This document shows positions 8,513 to 17,267 of a DNA stretch of 64,000 nucleotides, in pieces. Below the pieces are notes generated by a model. It ran no database searches. It saw nothing but the letters and a program-made list of their open reading frames with translations, and was not told the DNA's origin. Position numbers and translations under genes: made by a program. The DNA comes from Exiguobacterium alkaliphilum 12/1 (lineage in GTDB: Bacteria; Bacillota; Bacilli; Exiguobacteriales; Exiguobacteriaceae): the NCBI RefSeq assembly GCF_000714435.1, contig NZ_JJMW01000025.1:1-64000 (forward strand), given 5' to 3'. Position 1 is the first letter of the stretch, and the number at the start of each line of letters is the position of its first letter.

Positions 8513-9568
8513 TTGGGTCAAGTTGTCAATATCTTCTTTATCAATATCAGTATCATCTATCTCGTCTTGTCGCTCACGCTCTACTTGATGCGACACGTGT
8601 TGCCGGTGCAAGTGGCGTCGCCGCTCGCTGTCCGGGTATGGTTCGGGCTCGCGATGGGGCTCGCGGCCGTCTTGTTGACCGTCAATTCGTTCTCGGTCGG
8701 GGAGGCGCGCATCGACCTCCGCATCATCCCGCTCGCCTTGGCGGCGGCGTACGCCGGACCGATCGGGGTCGCAGTCACGATTGGGCTGACACTTCTTGGT
8801 CGCTTCGGGCTCGACGGCATGACCGATCAGTTCATCCGCTCGTTCGGCACACTCGGCCTGTTCTTCGTCTTATCGCTCGTCTTGAATCGATTGTCACTGC
8901 GGCGCGGTCACTTATACTCGGCCTATCTCGTGTTTGGGGCCGTGCTCGTCTTATTCCGCATCGCCGGGAATATTCCGATGCACGCGTTCACGAATGTGTT
9001 CCTGCCGTATTTCGTCATCACATTCTTCGGCGGCTGGATGTGCTACTGGGTCGCGAAGCAAATCGAGACGCATTTGCGCATGTTCCGACTCCACACGCAG
9101 CGAGCGACCGTCGACGAGTTGACGGGGCTGCCGAACCGGTATATGACGCTCGAGCGGCTGAACGACGTCGAGGCGTCCGGTCTTCCGTGGGCACTCCTCG
9201 TCATCGACGTCGACCGGTTCAAACAGTTGAACGATACATATGGCCACCGGGCCGGGGATGCGGTGTTGCGTCGAATCGGGACGACGCTCCGCGACCATTG
9301 CCCGGAAGCTGGATTCGTCGGACGATACGGTGGGGAAGAGCTCGTCATGGTGACCGAGAACGCGCATGACGCCGAACAACTCGCCGAACGGCTCGTCCGT
9401 GCGGTCCGTGAGACGACGTATACGTTCGAAGGCCAACCGATTCCGATGACGATCTCGGTCGGGGTGTCGATTGCGAACGCAGAACCGGGGACGGTCGTCT
9501 TCGAGCGAGCCGATGCCGCACTTTATCAAGCGAAGGCGGATGGTCGCGACCAAGTGAAAATCGGGTAA
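8513..9568 (+). CDS. Membrane diguanylate cyclase with 5TM sensor
   Basis: The protein should make cyclic di-GMP. Five to six hydrophobic segments (about residues 5-180, with the GPIGVAVTIGLTLLGRFGLDG signature of 5TM-5TMR-LYT sensors) precede a GGDEF domain (about 200-350: DELTGLPNR, DVDRFKQLND, RYGGEEL, DAALYQAKADGR). The active-site signature is GGEEL rather than GG[DE]EF, a mild variation, and the RxxD inhibitory site is absent. A TTG at 8513 preceded by GGGGAAAGGG is the most likely start; an ATG at 8483 lacks a ribosome binding site. The gene stands alone between two divergent or convergent units. Confidence 0.88.
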   Translation: MGQVVNIFFINISIIYLVLSLTLYLMRHVLPVQVASPLAVRVWFGLAMGLAAVLLTVNSFSVGEARIDLRIIPLALAAAYAGPIGVAVTIGLTLLGRFGLDGMTDQFIRSFGTLGLFFVLSLVLNRLSLRRGHLYSAYLVFGAVLVLFRIAGNIPMHAFTNVFLPYFVITFFGGWMCYWVAKQIETHLRMFRLHTQRATVDELTGLPNRYMTLERLNDVEASGLPWALLVIDVDRFKQLNDTYGHRAGDAVLRRIGTTLRDHCPEAGFVGRYGGEELVMVTENAHDAEQLAERLVRAVRETTYTFEGQPIPMTISVGVSIANAEPGTVVFERADAALYQAKADGRDQVKIG

Positions 9569-9570
9569 AC

Positions 9571-9597
9571 AAAAAATCGGCCGTGGCCGATTTTTTT
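9571..9597. terminator. Bidirectional terminator
   Basis: Palindrome AAAAAATCGGCC-GT-GGCCGATTTTTT (9571-9596) between convergent genes. The stop codon of the minus-strand YitT gene lies within its T-run. Confidence 0.85.
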
Positions 9598-10510
9598 AGT
9601 GGATATTTTTCTTCTTGAACTGTCCGCCCCGGACGTCGTGAATATTGCCGATGGCGAGGAATGCCTTATCGTCATAGTCGTCGAGGATGTCTTTCAGCTT
9701 CGTCTCCTCGAGTCGGCTGATGACCGTGAAGACGACTTTCTTCCCGTCGCCCGTGTACGCCCCTTCCCCGTGCAAGTACGTCACGCCGCGGCCGAGCCGG
9801 TCCATGATCGCCTGGCCGACGTCTTCAGGCGATGTCGTGATGATCCACGCCGCCTTCGATTGGTCGAGTCCCTCGAGTACGACGTCAATCGTCTTGAAGG
9901 CGATGAAATACGTGAGGAGCGAGTACATCGCCCGGTCCCAGCTGAAGACGAAACCGGCCGTCCCGAGGATGAAGATGTTGAAGAACATGACAATCTCGCC
10001 GACCGAGAACGGCAATCGGTTCGTGAAGGCGACGGCCAAAATCTCCGTCCCGTCGAGCGAACCGCCGGCGCGGATGACGAGGCCGATGCCGACGCCGAGC
10101 AAGAAGCCGCCGAAGACGGTCGACAAGAGCAGGTCGTCCGTGAACGGTTCGATGTTATGTAGCAGAATCGTGAAACCCGACATGAGGAGGATCGCCGTCA
10201 ACGTGACGACGGCGAACGTCTTCCCGATTTGACGATAGCCGAAGTAGATGAACGGCAAGTTGAAGAGGACGAGCCAGATGGCGAGTTTCGTGCCGGACAA
10301 GTACGAGACGATAATCGACACCCCGACGATGCCGCCGTCGATGATTTGGTTCGGGACGAGGAACGCCTCGAGCCCGATGGCGAAGATGAGGGCGCCAAAC
10401 AAGAGGAGGAGTCCTTTGGCGACGAGTTCCGTCCGTTTGATCGGGTTATGTTCGCGCTTCAAGCGCGTCACTTCCTCCGGTGACGGGGAAGGCATCGGTG
10501 GACGCTGCAT
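9596..10510 (-). CDS. YitT family membrane protein (DUF161/DUF2179)
   Basis: A 304-residue protein with five or six membrane segments (about residues 30-200) followed by a cytoplasmic DUF2179 domain (about 215-295, with GRGVTYLHGEGAYTGD). YitT proteins are widespread in Bacillota; the substrate is unknown. The second of two close ATGs is preferred because AAAGGGG lies 9 nt upstream. A paralogue is encoded at 35727-36584 (yvjA). Confidence 0.85.
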   Translation of the reverse strand: MQRPPMPSPSPEEVTRLKREHNPIKRTELVAKGLLLLFGALIFAIGLEAFLVPNQIIDGGIVGVSIIVSYLSGTKLAIWLVLFNLPFIYFGYRQIGKTFAVVTLTAILLMSGFTILLHNIEPFTDDLLLSTVFGGFLLGVGIGLVIRAGGSLDGTEILAVAFTNRLPFSVGEIVMFFNIFILGTAGFVFSWDRAMYSLLTYFIAFKTIDVVLEGLDQSKAAWIITTSPEDVGQAIMDRLGRGVTYLHGEGAYTGDGKKVVFTVISRLEETKLKDILDDYDDKAFLAIGNIHDVRGGQFKKKNIH

Positions 10511-10630
10511 AGACATCCGCCCCTTTCCTTTTTTAAACAGTATAACAAATCTCATAGCGTTTTAAGCAGTCGAGGCAGGGAATCTGACACAACGTATGGA
10601 ACTAGTGGGGATTCAGAAAGGAGGGATGCG

Positions 10631-11581
10631 ATGCGTCCGCTCATCCTCGGCGTGTTCGCCGCACTCTTTTTCGCGAGCACGTTCGTCTTAAATGAAGCCA
10701 TGCATATCGGGGGCGGCCACTGGGCGTATAGCGCCTCGCTCCGCTTCTTGTTCATGATCCCGCTCCTCGTCCTCGTCGTCGCCATGCGCGGCGGATTGGG
10801 GCGAGTGCGAAAGGCACTCGCAGACGACCCGGTGCCGTGGCTCGTCTGGGGGACGGTCGGGTTCGGCCTGTTTTACGTCCCGATCTGTATCGCCGCTGTC
10901 GAGGCACCGCCTTGGCTCATCGCCGGCACGTGGCAAGTGACGATCCTCGCCGGGGCGCTCTTGTCGCCGCTCTTTAAACGAGCGGACGGGACACGCGAAC
11001 AGATTCCGTGGACGGCGCTCCGCTTCTCCGGAATCATTTTGTTTGGGGTCGTCCTCATGCAAGTCGAGTTTTTACAGACGTTCGAGCCGCGCTTCCTGCT
11101 GATCGGCGTCTTGCCGGTGCTCGTCGCCGCGTTCGCCTATCCGCTCGGCAACCGGAAGATGATGGCCCACACCGACCTCGACGTGTTCGAGCGCATCCTC
11201 GGCATGTGCGTCGGCTCGCTCCCGGTATGGTTGTTGTTGTTCGGTTACGGGCTGACGACCGGGACGCCATCGGGGGCGCAAGTGTCGCAGACGCTTCTCG
11301 TCGCGTTACTTTCCGGTGTCATCGCGACGGTGCTCTTCTTCAAGGCGACCGATCTCGTCAAACACGACATGGGCCGGCTCGCGACGGTCGAGGCGACACA
11401 GGCGCTCGAGGTGCTGTTCGCGCTCGTCGGCGAGATGTTGATTTTACAGGCGGGACTGCCGTCAGGGCTGTCGCTCGTGGGGATCGGGATTGTCATGATT
11501 GGGGTGACGTTGCATAGCCGAGCCTCACTCAAGGTGATGGAGAAGCCAGTTGCGATTGACCGATATGGGAAGGAGGGATGA
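10631..11581 (+). CDS. EmrE-type multidrug/DMT family transporter
   Basis: The 316-residue protein has about ten hydrophobic segments typical of the drug/metabolite transporter superfamily. Motifs such as F-A-S-T-F-V-L-N near the N-terminus and the AGTWQVTILAGALLSPLF segment match the long EmrE-like (PF13536) branch. The substrate is not predictable. The start has GAAAGGAGG upstream. Its stop overlaps the next gene (ATGA), so the monooxygenase-like gene is co-translated. Confidence 0.8.
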   Translation: MRPLILGVFAALFFASTFVLNEAMHIGGGHWAYSASLRFLFMIPLLVLVVAMRGGLGRVRKALADDPVPWLVWGTVGFGLFYVPICIAAVEAPPWLIAGTWQVTILAGALLSPLFKRADGTREQIPWTALRFSGIILFGVVLMQVEFLQTFEPRFLLIGVLPVLVAAFAYPLGNRKMMAHTDLDVFERILGMCVGSLPVWLLLFGYGLTTGTPSGAQVSQTLLVALLSGVIATVLFFKATDLVKHDMGRLATVEATQALEVLFALVGEMLILQAGLPSGLSLVGIGIVMIGVTLHSRASLKVMEKPVAIDRYGKEG

Positions 11582-11877
11582 AGATGGCGTATGGGATAAT
11601 CGGCAAGTTGACCGCGATGCAAGGAGAGCGGGAGACGTTGCTGGCGATATTGCTTGAGGCCGCCACGTCGATGGAACAGGAAGCGGGGTGCGAGGCGTAT
11701 CGGGTGAGCGTCTCGCTCGACGACGACGCGATCGTCGTCTATGAAGTGTGGGCAAGCGAGGCCGCCCACCAACAGTCGCTCGCGCTTCCGGTGACAAGGC
11801 GATTGATCGATCAGGCGAAGCCGATCTTGGCCAGTGTCGAACAGATGGTGACGTTTGAGCCGAAAGGAACGTATTAA
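11578..11877 (+). CDS. ABM-family (YgiN-like) monooxygenase
   Basis: The 99-residue product has the antibiotic-biosynthesis-monooxygenase ferredoxin-like fold signature: G-K-L-x-A near the N-terminus, QEAGCEAYRVSV at about 38-50, and IVVYEVWASEAAHQQSL at about 57-73. Small ABM proteins act on quinones or as haem-degrading or signal proteins, and the specific role is unclear. ATGA overlap with the upstream transporter suggests a joint task, possibly handling of a small aromatic compound (inference). Confidence 0.8.
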   Translation: MKMAYGIIGKLTAMQGERETLLAILLEAATSMEQEAGCEAYRVSVSLDDDAIVVYEVWASEAAHQQSLALPVTRRLIDQAKPILASVEQMVTFEPKGTY

Positions 11878-11904
11878 AAGACCCACGTCCGCGGACGTGG
11901 GTTT
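11877..11904. terminator. Intrinsic terminator between convergent genes
   Basis: ACCCACGTCC (11881-11890) pairs with GGACGTGGGT (11893-11902), with A-rich and T-rich flanks on the two sides. The T-tract is short (TTTG). Confidence 0.6.
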
Positions 11905-11909
11905 GTCAG

Positions 11910-12407
11910 TTACGATTTTGTGAGGCTGCCTTTGACTTTGGCGTAGAAATCGTCCATCATACCCGTACGGCTGCCGAGCTGGCAGACGAGTTCGAGCGTC
12001 TCTTTATAGAACTTCTTGACGAGCCCTTTGTTTTTGATGGCTGGCATCGATGCGAGCGTCTTCTCTAAGTTCTGCAAGATCTCTTCGATTTGCGCGTCCG
12101 AGTCCGGTTTCACGATCGTCATGTTTTCCGGGATCTTGACAAGCTTGTCCTGCTCCTGGTGACGGAACGAGGCGCCGAAGCCGAGGTTCTCGATGAAGAG
12201 GTGCGGCATCGCCTTTTGGCCGAAGAACTGTTTATGCCAGTCCGTCGCTTTCATCGTGTCCATGTCCTGCTTGAACGTGGACGCCGTCGAGACGTACTGT
12301 TTGAACAAGTCGGTCATGAATTTCTCGATGACCGGGATTTGAAGGGCGAAGACGTTTTTTAAGAGCGCGTCGAGTTGCGCCCGTGATAATTGGGATTCGT
12401 TAGACAT
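11910..12407 (-). CDS. Hypothetical cytoplasmic protein
   Basis: The 165-residue product is helical, charged and without signal peptide or membrane segments. A clear GAGGAACCGAC ribosome binding site precedes the ATG. It contains phrases such as KNVFALQIPVIEKFM and a central I-E-N-L-G-F-G-A-S. I do not recognise the family. It stands alone between a convergent unit and a divergent exported-protein gene. Confidence 0.65.
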   Translation of the reverse strand: MSNESQLSRAQLDALLKNVFALQIPVIEKFMTDLFKQYVSTASTFKQDMDTMKATDWHKQFFGQKAMPHLFIENLGFGASFRHQEQDKLVKIPENMTIVKPDSDAQIEEILQNLEKTLASMPAIKNKGLVKKFYKETLELVCQLGSRTGMMDDFYAKVKGSLTKS

Positions 12408-12563
12408 GTCGGTTCCTCTTTTCTATAATGCGATACTTTTATCGTATGGGATTGGGGAACGTGCGTCAACGCATCCCGAAACATTTTTTCAGAATATTTA
12501 ATGATTTGCCTGCATTTTGTGCGATAATCGTCTCATGGCAGGAATAAAGAGGAGTGGATCAAC

Positions 12564-13049
12564 ATGAACAAAACATTGAAGTGGGCCGTCGCGCTTGGCG
12601 TGACCGGGGCCCTTGTCGCAACGGTCGGTGTCGTCTCGTCCCGGGGACGGACCGATGACACGTCGCAGACGATTCGGGACCGTGCCCTCGGCTATGAGAT
12701 CATTCTCCCGTCGAAGATCGCCGAGGCGATCGAGCGCGGAGACGTCTACATCGAGAAGTCGCAAGACGTGACTGATATCGGCGACAAGGCGAGCTACGGC
12801 ACGTTCGACCTCTACTACAATCTTGAGGGCGGCGACGACCAGTTGTTGTTCCACTTGGACCTCGTCGACCGCGAGTTGTCAGAAGAGGCGTTCGCGGAGG
12901 AAGTCGGCTACGGCAACTACCTCGGTGCGAGCGACAAGACGTTCTTCTGGGTCGAACCGACCGAAGCCGTGCCGGGTGCCGAGGCGCACACGGACGAGAT
13001 CACGGAGCTCCTTGAGACGCTCCCGGAGCTCGAGTTCCGCACGTTATGA
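12564..13049 (+). CDS. Exported or membrane-anchored hypothetical protein
   Basis: The 161-residue product starts with a short basic region and a hydrophobic segment (about residues 7-25, WAVALGVTGALVATVGVVSS), then an acidic soluble domain. The N-terminus could be a signal anchor or a signal peptide without a lipobox. AGAGGAGTGG lies 10 nt before the ATG. Function unknown. Confidence 0.65.
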   Translation: MNKTLKWAVALGVTGALVATVGVVSSRGRTDDTSQTIRDRALGYEIILPSKIAEAIERGDVYIEKSQDVTDIGDKASYGTFDLYYNLEGGDDQLLFHLDLVDRELSEEAFAEEVGYGNYLGASDKTFFWVEPTEAVPGAEAHTDEITELLETLPELEFRTL

Positions 13050-13052
13050 GTC

Positions 13053-13075
13053 CGCCCGCTTCGGCGGGCTTTTTG
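13053..13075 (+). terminator. Intrinsic terminator
   Basis: GCCCGC (13054-13059), TTCG tetraloop, GCGGGC (13064-13069), then CTTTTTG. Confidence 0.85.
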
Positions 13076-13104
13076 TTGTGCTACAATAAAGGCGAGGTGA
13101 TGGT

Positions 13105-13932
13105 ATGAACTATACAGTAGAAGAAGTGAGACAACCAGAAGACGTGCGAGCGCTCGAAGCAGCGGTCAACACTTTTGACGGAATTGACGTCAAAGTCGGC
13201 CACGAGGCGGTCGGACAGAACGACTACGCGGTTTACGCGGACGATTTGCTCGTCGGGTATTTGATGTTGTTCCCGTATCTCGAGAACGAATATGAAGTGA
13301 ACGCGCTCGTCCATCCGGATTACCGGAAGCAAGGTGTGTTCAAGGCGCTCTTGGAGACGGCGAAGCGGGACGCGAAAGCGAACGGCTGCGAGGCATTCAC
13401 GTTCGTCATCGACCGGAAGTCGAAGTCCGGCAAGGCGGTCGTCGACCACCTTGGTGCGGCGTATCGGTTCTCCGAGTACAACCTCGTCTTGAAAAAGGCA
13501 GAGCTGTTCTTGAAGCCGAACGAGGTGTCGCTCCGCGAGGCGACGGACGCCGACCGTCCGCTCATCATCGAGACGCTATCTGAGGCGTTCGGTGACCCGA
13601 TTGATGTGACGGAAAACATTTATCGGCAAATCGACACGCCGGACCGCGTGACGTATATCGGCGAGGTCGAAGGTCGTCCGGTCGGCGTCATCCGCGCGCT
13701 CCTCTCAGGCGACGACGCGGGCAGTATCCACGCGTTCGGTGTCCGGGCGAGCGAGCAAGGCAAAGGCTACGGCTCGAAGATGTTGAAGCAGATGGTCCAG
13801 CAGCTGTTCCGCATGGGCCGGACGAAGCTCGAACTCGATGTCGAGACGGAGAATAAGGCCGCGCTCGAGATTTACAAGCGGGCCGGTTTCGCGGAGAATG
13901 GCGGATATGAGTTTTACCTATTAGAACTGTGA
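13105..13932 (+). CDS. Tandem GNAT acetyltransferase
   Basis: The 275-residue protein contains two GNAT folds. The N-terminal one (about 35-120) has V-H-P-D-Y-R-K-Q-G-V-F, and the C-terminal one (about 140-275) has F-G-V-R-A-S-E-Q-G-K-G-Y-G-S, the acetyl-CoA pyrophosphate-binding loop. A GAGGTGATGG sequence precedes the ATG. The acceptor substrate is not predictable. The following small membrane protein gene is 10 nt away and may be co-translated. Confidence 0.82.
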   Translation: MNYTVEEVRQPEDVRALEAAVNTFDGIDVKVGHEAVGQNDYAVYADDLLVGYLMLFPYLENEYEVNALVHPDYRKQGVFKALLETAKRDAKANGCEAFTFVIDRKSKSGKAVVDHLGAAYRFSEYNLVLKKAELFLKPNEVSLREATDADRPLIIETLSEAFGDPIDVTENIYRQIDTPDRVTYIGEVEGRPVGVIRALLSGDDAGSIHAFGVRASEQGKGYGSKMLKQMVQQLFRMGRTKLELDVETENKAALEIYKRAGFAENGGYEFYLLEL

Positions 13933-13942
13933 GGTGAACATC

Positions 13943-14266
13943 ATGGTCAGAAATTTGAAATGGCTCGGGGCGGCGTTTGAGGCGTTCCTTGGAATCCCAA
14001 TCCTCGGCGGTCTGTTCATCATCAGCATGGGCTACTCGCCGCTCGGCTTCATGCTCGCGTTCCATATCGTCGTGCTCGTCTTGTCGCTCACCCGGCTGAA
14101 CCGATTGTCGTTCGGTCCGATCGTCGGCATCACGGCGTCGGTGCTCGGCTTTATCCCGATTGTCGGGATGCTGCTCCACTGGGCGGCGGCGATCGCACTC
14201 GCAATCGATGCGCTCACGACGACGCGGGAACGGTCGCGTGTGTCGACAAAAGAAGATCCATTTTGA
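13943..14266 (+). CDS. Small membrane protein
   Basis: A 107-residue protein with three or four hydrophobic segments (about 10-90) and a charged C-terminal tail. The ATG at 13943 is preceded by GAGGTGA; a GTG 9 nt upstream is an in-frame alternative. It is likely co-transcribed with the GNAT gene. No family recognised with confidence. Confidence 0.65.
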   Translation: MVRNLKWLGAAFEAFLGIPILGGLFIISMGYSPLGFMLAFHIVVLVLSLTRLNRLSFGPIVGITASVLGFIPIVGMLLHWAAAIALAIDALTTTRERSRVSTKEDPF

Positions 14267-14270
14267 ATCG

Positions 14271-14297
14271 ACGCTCTCCATATGGAGGGCGTTTTTT
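14271..14297 (+). terminator. Intrinsic terminator
   Basis: ACGCTCTCC (14271-14279) pairs with GGAGGGCGT (14284-14292, one G-T pair), followed by TTTTTT. Confidence 0.85.
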
Positions 14298-14388
14298 CAT
14301 TGACCAAACGTTCAACTGAAAACGCTATACAAAAGCTTCCAATGAGACGATATAGAAGGTGATGAATTACACAGAGGAGGAACTTACA

Positions 14389-15681
14389 GTGAAGATTTTC
14401 AAAAACTTTACGACGCAGCTACTCGCGTGGATTTTGGTCACATCGATCGTGACGGGCGGTTCGGTCGGGTACATCACGCTTCTATTACTTACGGAGCTCG
14501 AGATGGAAAAAGGTCAAGTCATGCTCGTCGGGACGGCCGTGTCGCTTCTCATTTCAACTATCGGCAGTATCGTCATCTACTTGATTGCGCGCCGTCCGCT
14601 CAAAGCGATCGAGTCGGCGTCGGATAAGGCGGTCCAAGTCGGTAACGGTGACTTGACGGTCGAATTTGCGAACGAGTCGACGAACGACCGCTCGGAGATG
14701 GGGCGTCTGCTCCTGTCGATGGACAACATGGTCGGACACCTCCGAGAGCAAGGAACGAACATGCGCTATACGGCGGACCAATTGACGGGTTCGGCGCAAG
14801 AAATCGCGGCGGCCGTCCAAGAAGGGAACGTCGCCGGCGAGAACATCCGCCAAGCGATGGACGCATTGAACAAGATGCTCGAAGACAACGTCAACGCGAC
14901 GTACAGCTCGATGGACTTGCTTGGGGCTGTTGCCCGGACGATGGAAAACATTCGTAACGAGATGGGCTCGGCTTTGAATGCGGCGAGTGAGATGCAACAC
15001 GAGGCCGAGAGCGGGAAAGGCCTCGCCTCGTCGTCGGTCGATGCGATGCATGCGATTGCCGGCAAGGTCGAGCAGTCGTCGACGCTCAACAGCAAGTTGA
15101 CGGAGATGACAGGTGAGATTTCACGGATCACGGACGTCATTAGTGACATTTCAGCACAGACAAACCTGTTGGCGTTGAACGCGTCGATTGAAGCGGCACG
15201 GGCCGGCGAACACGGACGCGGTTTCGCGGTCGTCGCGGCCGAGGTCAAAAAGCTCGCTGAACAGACGGCGAACTCGACGCAAGAGATCACCGATTTGATT
15301 GTCGACGTCAAACGTCTTGTTGGTGACACGTCGTCTTCGATGGCGAACGTGAAAGCGGAAGTCGAGACAGGGGTCGGTCTTGTCGAGAAGGCGGGCGGTG
15401 CGTTCGCGACGATTCACAACTCGGCGAACGAAGTGTACAGCCACGTCCATTCGGTCGATGCGCTCTTAGATGAGTCGCGCGGTCAGATTGATTCGGTCGT
15501 CACGAACTCGGCGGGCATTGTCGGAATGGTCGAAGAGGCGTCACGTTACGCCACAGAAGTGACGTCGGCGGCGAGCCAGCAGGCAGCCAGTCTCGGGGAA
15601 GTGAACGGGGCGATGACGGAACTCGTGCGTGTCGCGGAAAGTTTACAGAATGAGACGGAGCAAGTGAAGGTGGAAGCGTAA
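14389..15681 (+). CDS. Chemoreceptor-like protein without extracellular sensor
   Basis: The 430-residue product has two membrane segments (about 8-32 and 40-62) separated by only a few residues, a HAMP segment (about 64-118) and an MCP signalling domain. The conserved hairpin tip [21 protein letters not shown] followed by [21 protein letters not shown] lies at about 250-300. With no extracellular ligand domain it probably senses membrane or cytoplasmic cues. The GTG at 14389 has a near-perfect GAGGAGGAA upstream; upstream GTG and ATG codons are less well placed. It ends at the border of an AT-rich cassette. Confidence 0.85.
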   Translation: MKIFKNFTTQLLAWILVTSIVTGGSVGYITLLLLTELEMEKGQVMLVGTAVSLLISTIGSIVIYLIARRPLKAIESASDKAVQVGNGDLTVEFANESTNDRSEMGRLLLSMDNMVGHLREQGTNMRYTADQLTGSAQEIAAAVQEGNVAGENIRQAMDALNKMLEDNVNATYSSMDLLGAVARTMENIRNEMGSALNAASEMQHEAESGKGLASSSVDAMHAIAGKVEQSSTLNSKLTEMTGEISRITDVISDISAQTNLLALNASIEAARAGEHGRGFAVVAAEVKKLAEQTANSTQEITDLIVDVKRLVGDTSSSMANVKAEVETGVGLVEKAGGAFATIHNSANEVYSHVHSVDALLDESRGQIDSVVTNSAGIVGMVEEASRYATEVTSAASQQAASLGEVNGAMTELVRVAESLQNETEQVKVEA

Positions 15682-15685
15682 ATTG

Positions 15686-15720
15686 ATGGGACAATCTTTG
15701 AAAAAAGGTCGTCCCATTTT
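15686..15720 (+). terminator. Intrinsic terminator downstream of the chemoreceptor gene
   Basis: ATGGGAC (15686-15692) pairs with GTCCCAT (15711-15717). An inner stem ATCTTT/AAAGGT closes a GAAA loop, with one mismatch between the two stems. TTTT follows. It marks the boundary where composition changes to AT-rich. Confidence 0.75.
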
Positions 15721-15736
15721 AATTGAGGTGATAACT

Positions 15737-16246
15737 ATGATTAACGAATCGGGATACTATTTGTTTCGGGTTGAGAAAGTGATTGAAAGCGAAAATTTGA
15801 AACAGATTGAAACCCTGTATATTATTGATTTCGTGGTAGAAAGTGATTTTGTAGACTTCCTTTCCAATCAAGAAACACTCGGTGTAAATATAGAAGAAGC
15901 AATAGAGAAGCGAGTACGTGAATTGAAATCAAGTCATATATTTCTTAGAGGAATTAGAGAAAATTTAGAGGAGGATGAAGTATTTCAATTATCCTCAAAA
16001 GTAGTGAATCTTCTTTTTGAAAACAGCTTGGATAGTAAAGCGTTTCAAGAGTTGTTAAATCAATATGACATTTTTTATAAACTGATCATTGGAGTTGTAG
16101 ATATTTATGCTAGTGGTATCGACGATAGGAGAGATTATAAAGAATTAGTACTCGAAGAAGATATTATTGGAAAACGAAAAATGACACGTAAATACTCTAA
16201 AGCATACAATTTTATATCTGATCGAAAATTATTTAGACAAGGATGA
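15737..16246 (+). CDS. Unknown protein, first gene of AT-rich cassette
   Basis: The 169-residue product starts at an ATG with GAGGTGAT upstream. It is acidic and mostly helical, with no membrane segment. Features include an N-terminal beta-like stretch (YLFRVEKVIES...LYIIDFVV), then helices and a basic C-terminal tail (KRKMTRKYSKAYNF). Codon use is AT-rich, unlike both flanks. It lies 6 nt upstream of the MBL-fold gene with an AAGGATGATAA ribosome binding site in between, so the two form a pair. I do not recognise the family. Confidence 0.7.
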   Translation: MINESGYYLFRVEKVIESENLKQIETLYIIDFVVESDFVDFLSNQETLGVNIEEAIEKRVRELKSSHIFLRGIRENLEEDEVFQLSSKVVNLLFENSLDSKAFQELLNQYDIFYKLIIGVVDIYASGIDDRRDYKELVLEEDIIGKRKMTRKYSKAYNFISDRKLFRQG

Positions 16247-16252
16247 TAACTA

Positions 16253-17239
16253 ATGTTAGAAGCGAAAATTAATTTCGTAGGAAGAGGGAATTGGAGTGAG
16301 ATTAAATTTCAGATAGATAATACTACTTACGAGATTTTATATGACATTGGATTTTCAATGAAAAATATTTGTTACACAAAAAATGGAGTCTCAACTTTGT
16401 TCACTCCTGAAAATGTGATTGGTAATGAACCATTAGTAAATTATAAAGCGAATAAAAGCTCAGAAACTAAAAGACTTCTAATAATCAGTCACTGGGATTT
16501 AGATCATTATTCAGTCATACAGAGCTTCGCAGACGAAGAACTAGATTTATTCGATAAAGTAGTTGTACCAGAAGCACATACTTCAAAAACTTCCGTAGAA
16601 GTAATAAAATGGATGTCCAAAATATTAGGGGATAAATTATGTTGCATCAAACAGTCGCCCAGGGCTGCGGGGGGTGTGCATATCATAAAAGAACCACCTT
16701 TATTTCCGGATTTGAGCAGTAGCAAAATCAATGTAGGCCTGTACAAAACTTCATATTCACAAAGTAGAAATAATGGAGGTCTTATCTTAATCATAAAGAT
16801 AGCTAACACATTATTAATGTTTAGTGGTGATCATCATTATCTTAGTTTGAAAAGATGCTTAGAATACATAAATTTAGAGTCGATAGAAGAAATGGCTGTA
16901 GTTGTTCCTCATCACGGAGGTCTTGCTGGTTCATTGGATGATTTTCTTAATGAAATCCGATTAAATCAAATCAATACGACTTGGTATTTGTCAGCTGGGG
17001 TTGATCATGAATCGCTCTGTAAAATTTTGTATGAGGGAGAAGAGATTACCTTGAACAAATGGCATCCAAGAAAATCGGTTATGGACTCTATTAGGCTTCC
17101 TGTTTTGAAAACTCTTGATGTAAAAAGTAATACATATTTGAGCGAAGAAGGAAGACATTTAAAAATAAGAGTGAATCAAGATGGTGAAATAAAAAATTCT
17201 AAATTGTCATTAAACATATTAGAAAATACTCCGATATAG
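16253..17239 (+). CDS. MBL-fold hydrolase, ComEC-C-terminal-like
   Basis: The 328-residue soluble protein has the metallo-beta-lactamase signature S-H-W-D-L-D-H (about residues 82-88), matching the HxDxDH-type metal site of ComEC-like proteins. A second ligand region is M-F-S-G-D-H-H (about 189-195), followed by VVVPHHGG (about 218-225). There is no channel domain and no signal peptide, so it probably acts in the cytoplasm on a phosphodiester or similar substrate (inference). It pairs with the upstream unknown gene. Both are AT-rich and look acquired. The last nine codons contain the sigma-D-type promoter for hag. Confidence 0.78.
   Translation: MLEAKINFVGRGNWSEIKFQIDNTTYEILYDIGFSMKNICYTKNGVSTLFTPENVIGNEPLVNYKANKSSETKRLLIISHWDLDHYSVIQSFADEELDLFDKVVVPEAHTSKTSVEVIKWMSKILGDKLCCIKQSPRAAGGVHIIKEPPLFPDLSSSKINVGLYKTSYSQSRNNGGLILIIKIANTLLMFSGDHHYLSLKRCLEYINLESIEEMAVVVPHHGGLAGSLDDFLNEIRLNQINTTWYLSAGVDHESLCKILYEGEEITLNKWHPRKSVMDSIRLPVLKTLDVKSNTYLSEEGRHLKIRVNQDGEIKNSKLSLNILENTPI
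17211..17237 (+). promoter_or_regulatory. Sigma-D promoter for hag
   Basis: TAAA (17211-17214), 15-nt spacer, TCCGATAT (17230-17237). This matches the flagellar sigma-D/sigma-28 consensus (TAAA-N15-GCCGATAT) at all but one position. It lies within the 3' end of the MBL-fold gene; its stop codon TAG is 17237-17239. The resulting hag leader is about 115 nt. Confidence 0.85.
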
Positions 17240-17267
17240 AGTATGGAAACGATAAAACGTTCCAACT

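Noticed and set aside
8479..9369. Large alternative-frame reading frame over the diguanylate cyclase
   Set aside because: Arg-rich composition typical of an out-of-frame translation of GC-rich coding DNA; the GGDEF frame is the real gene.
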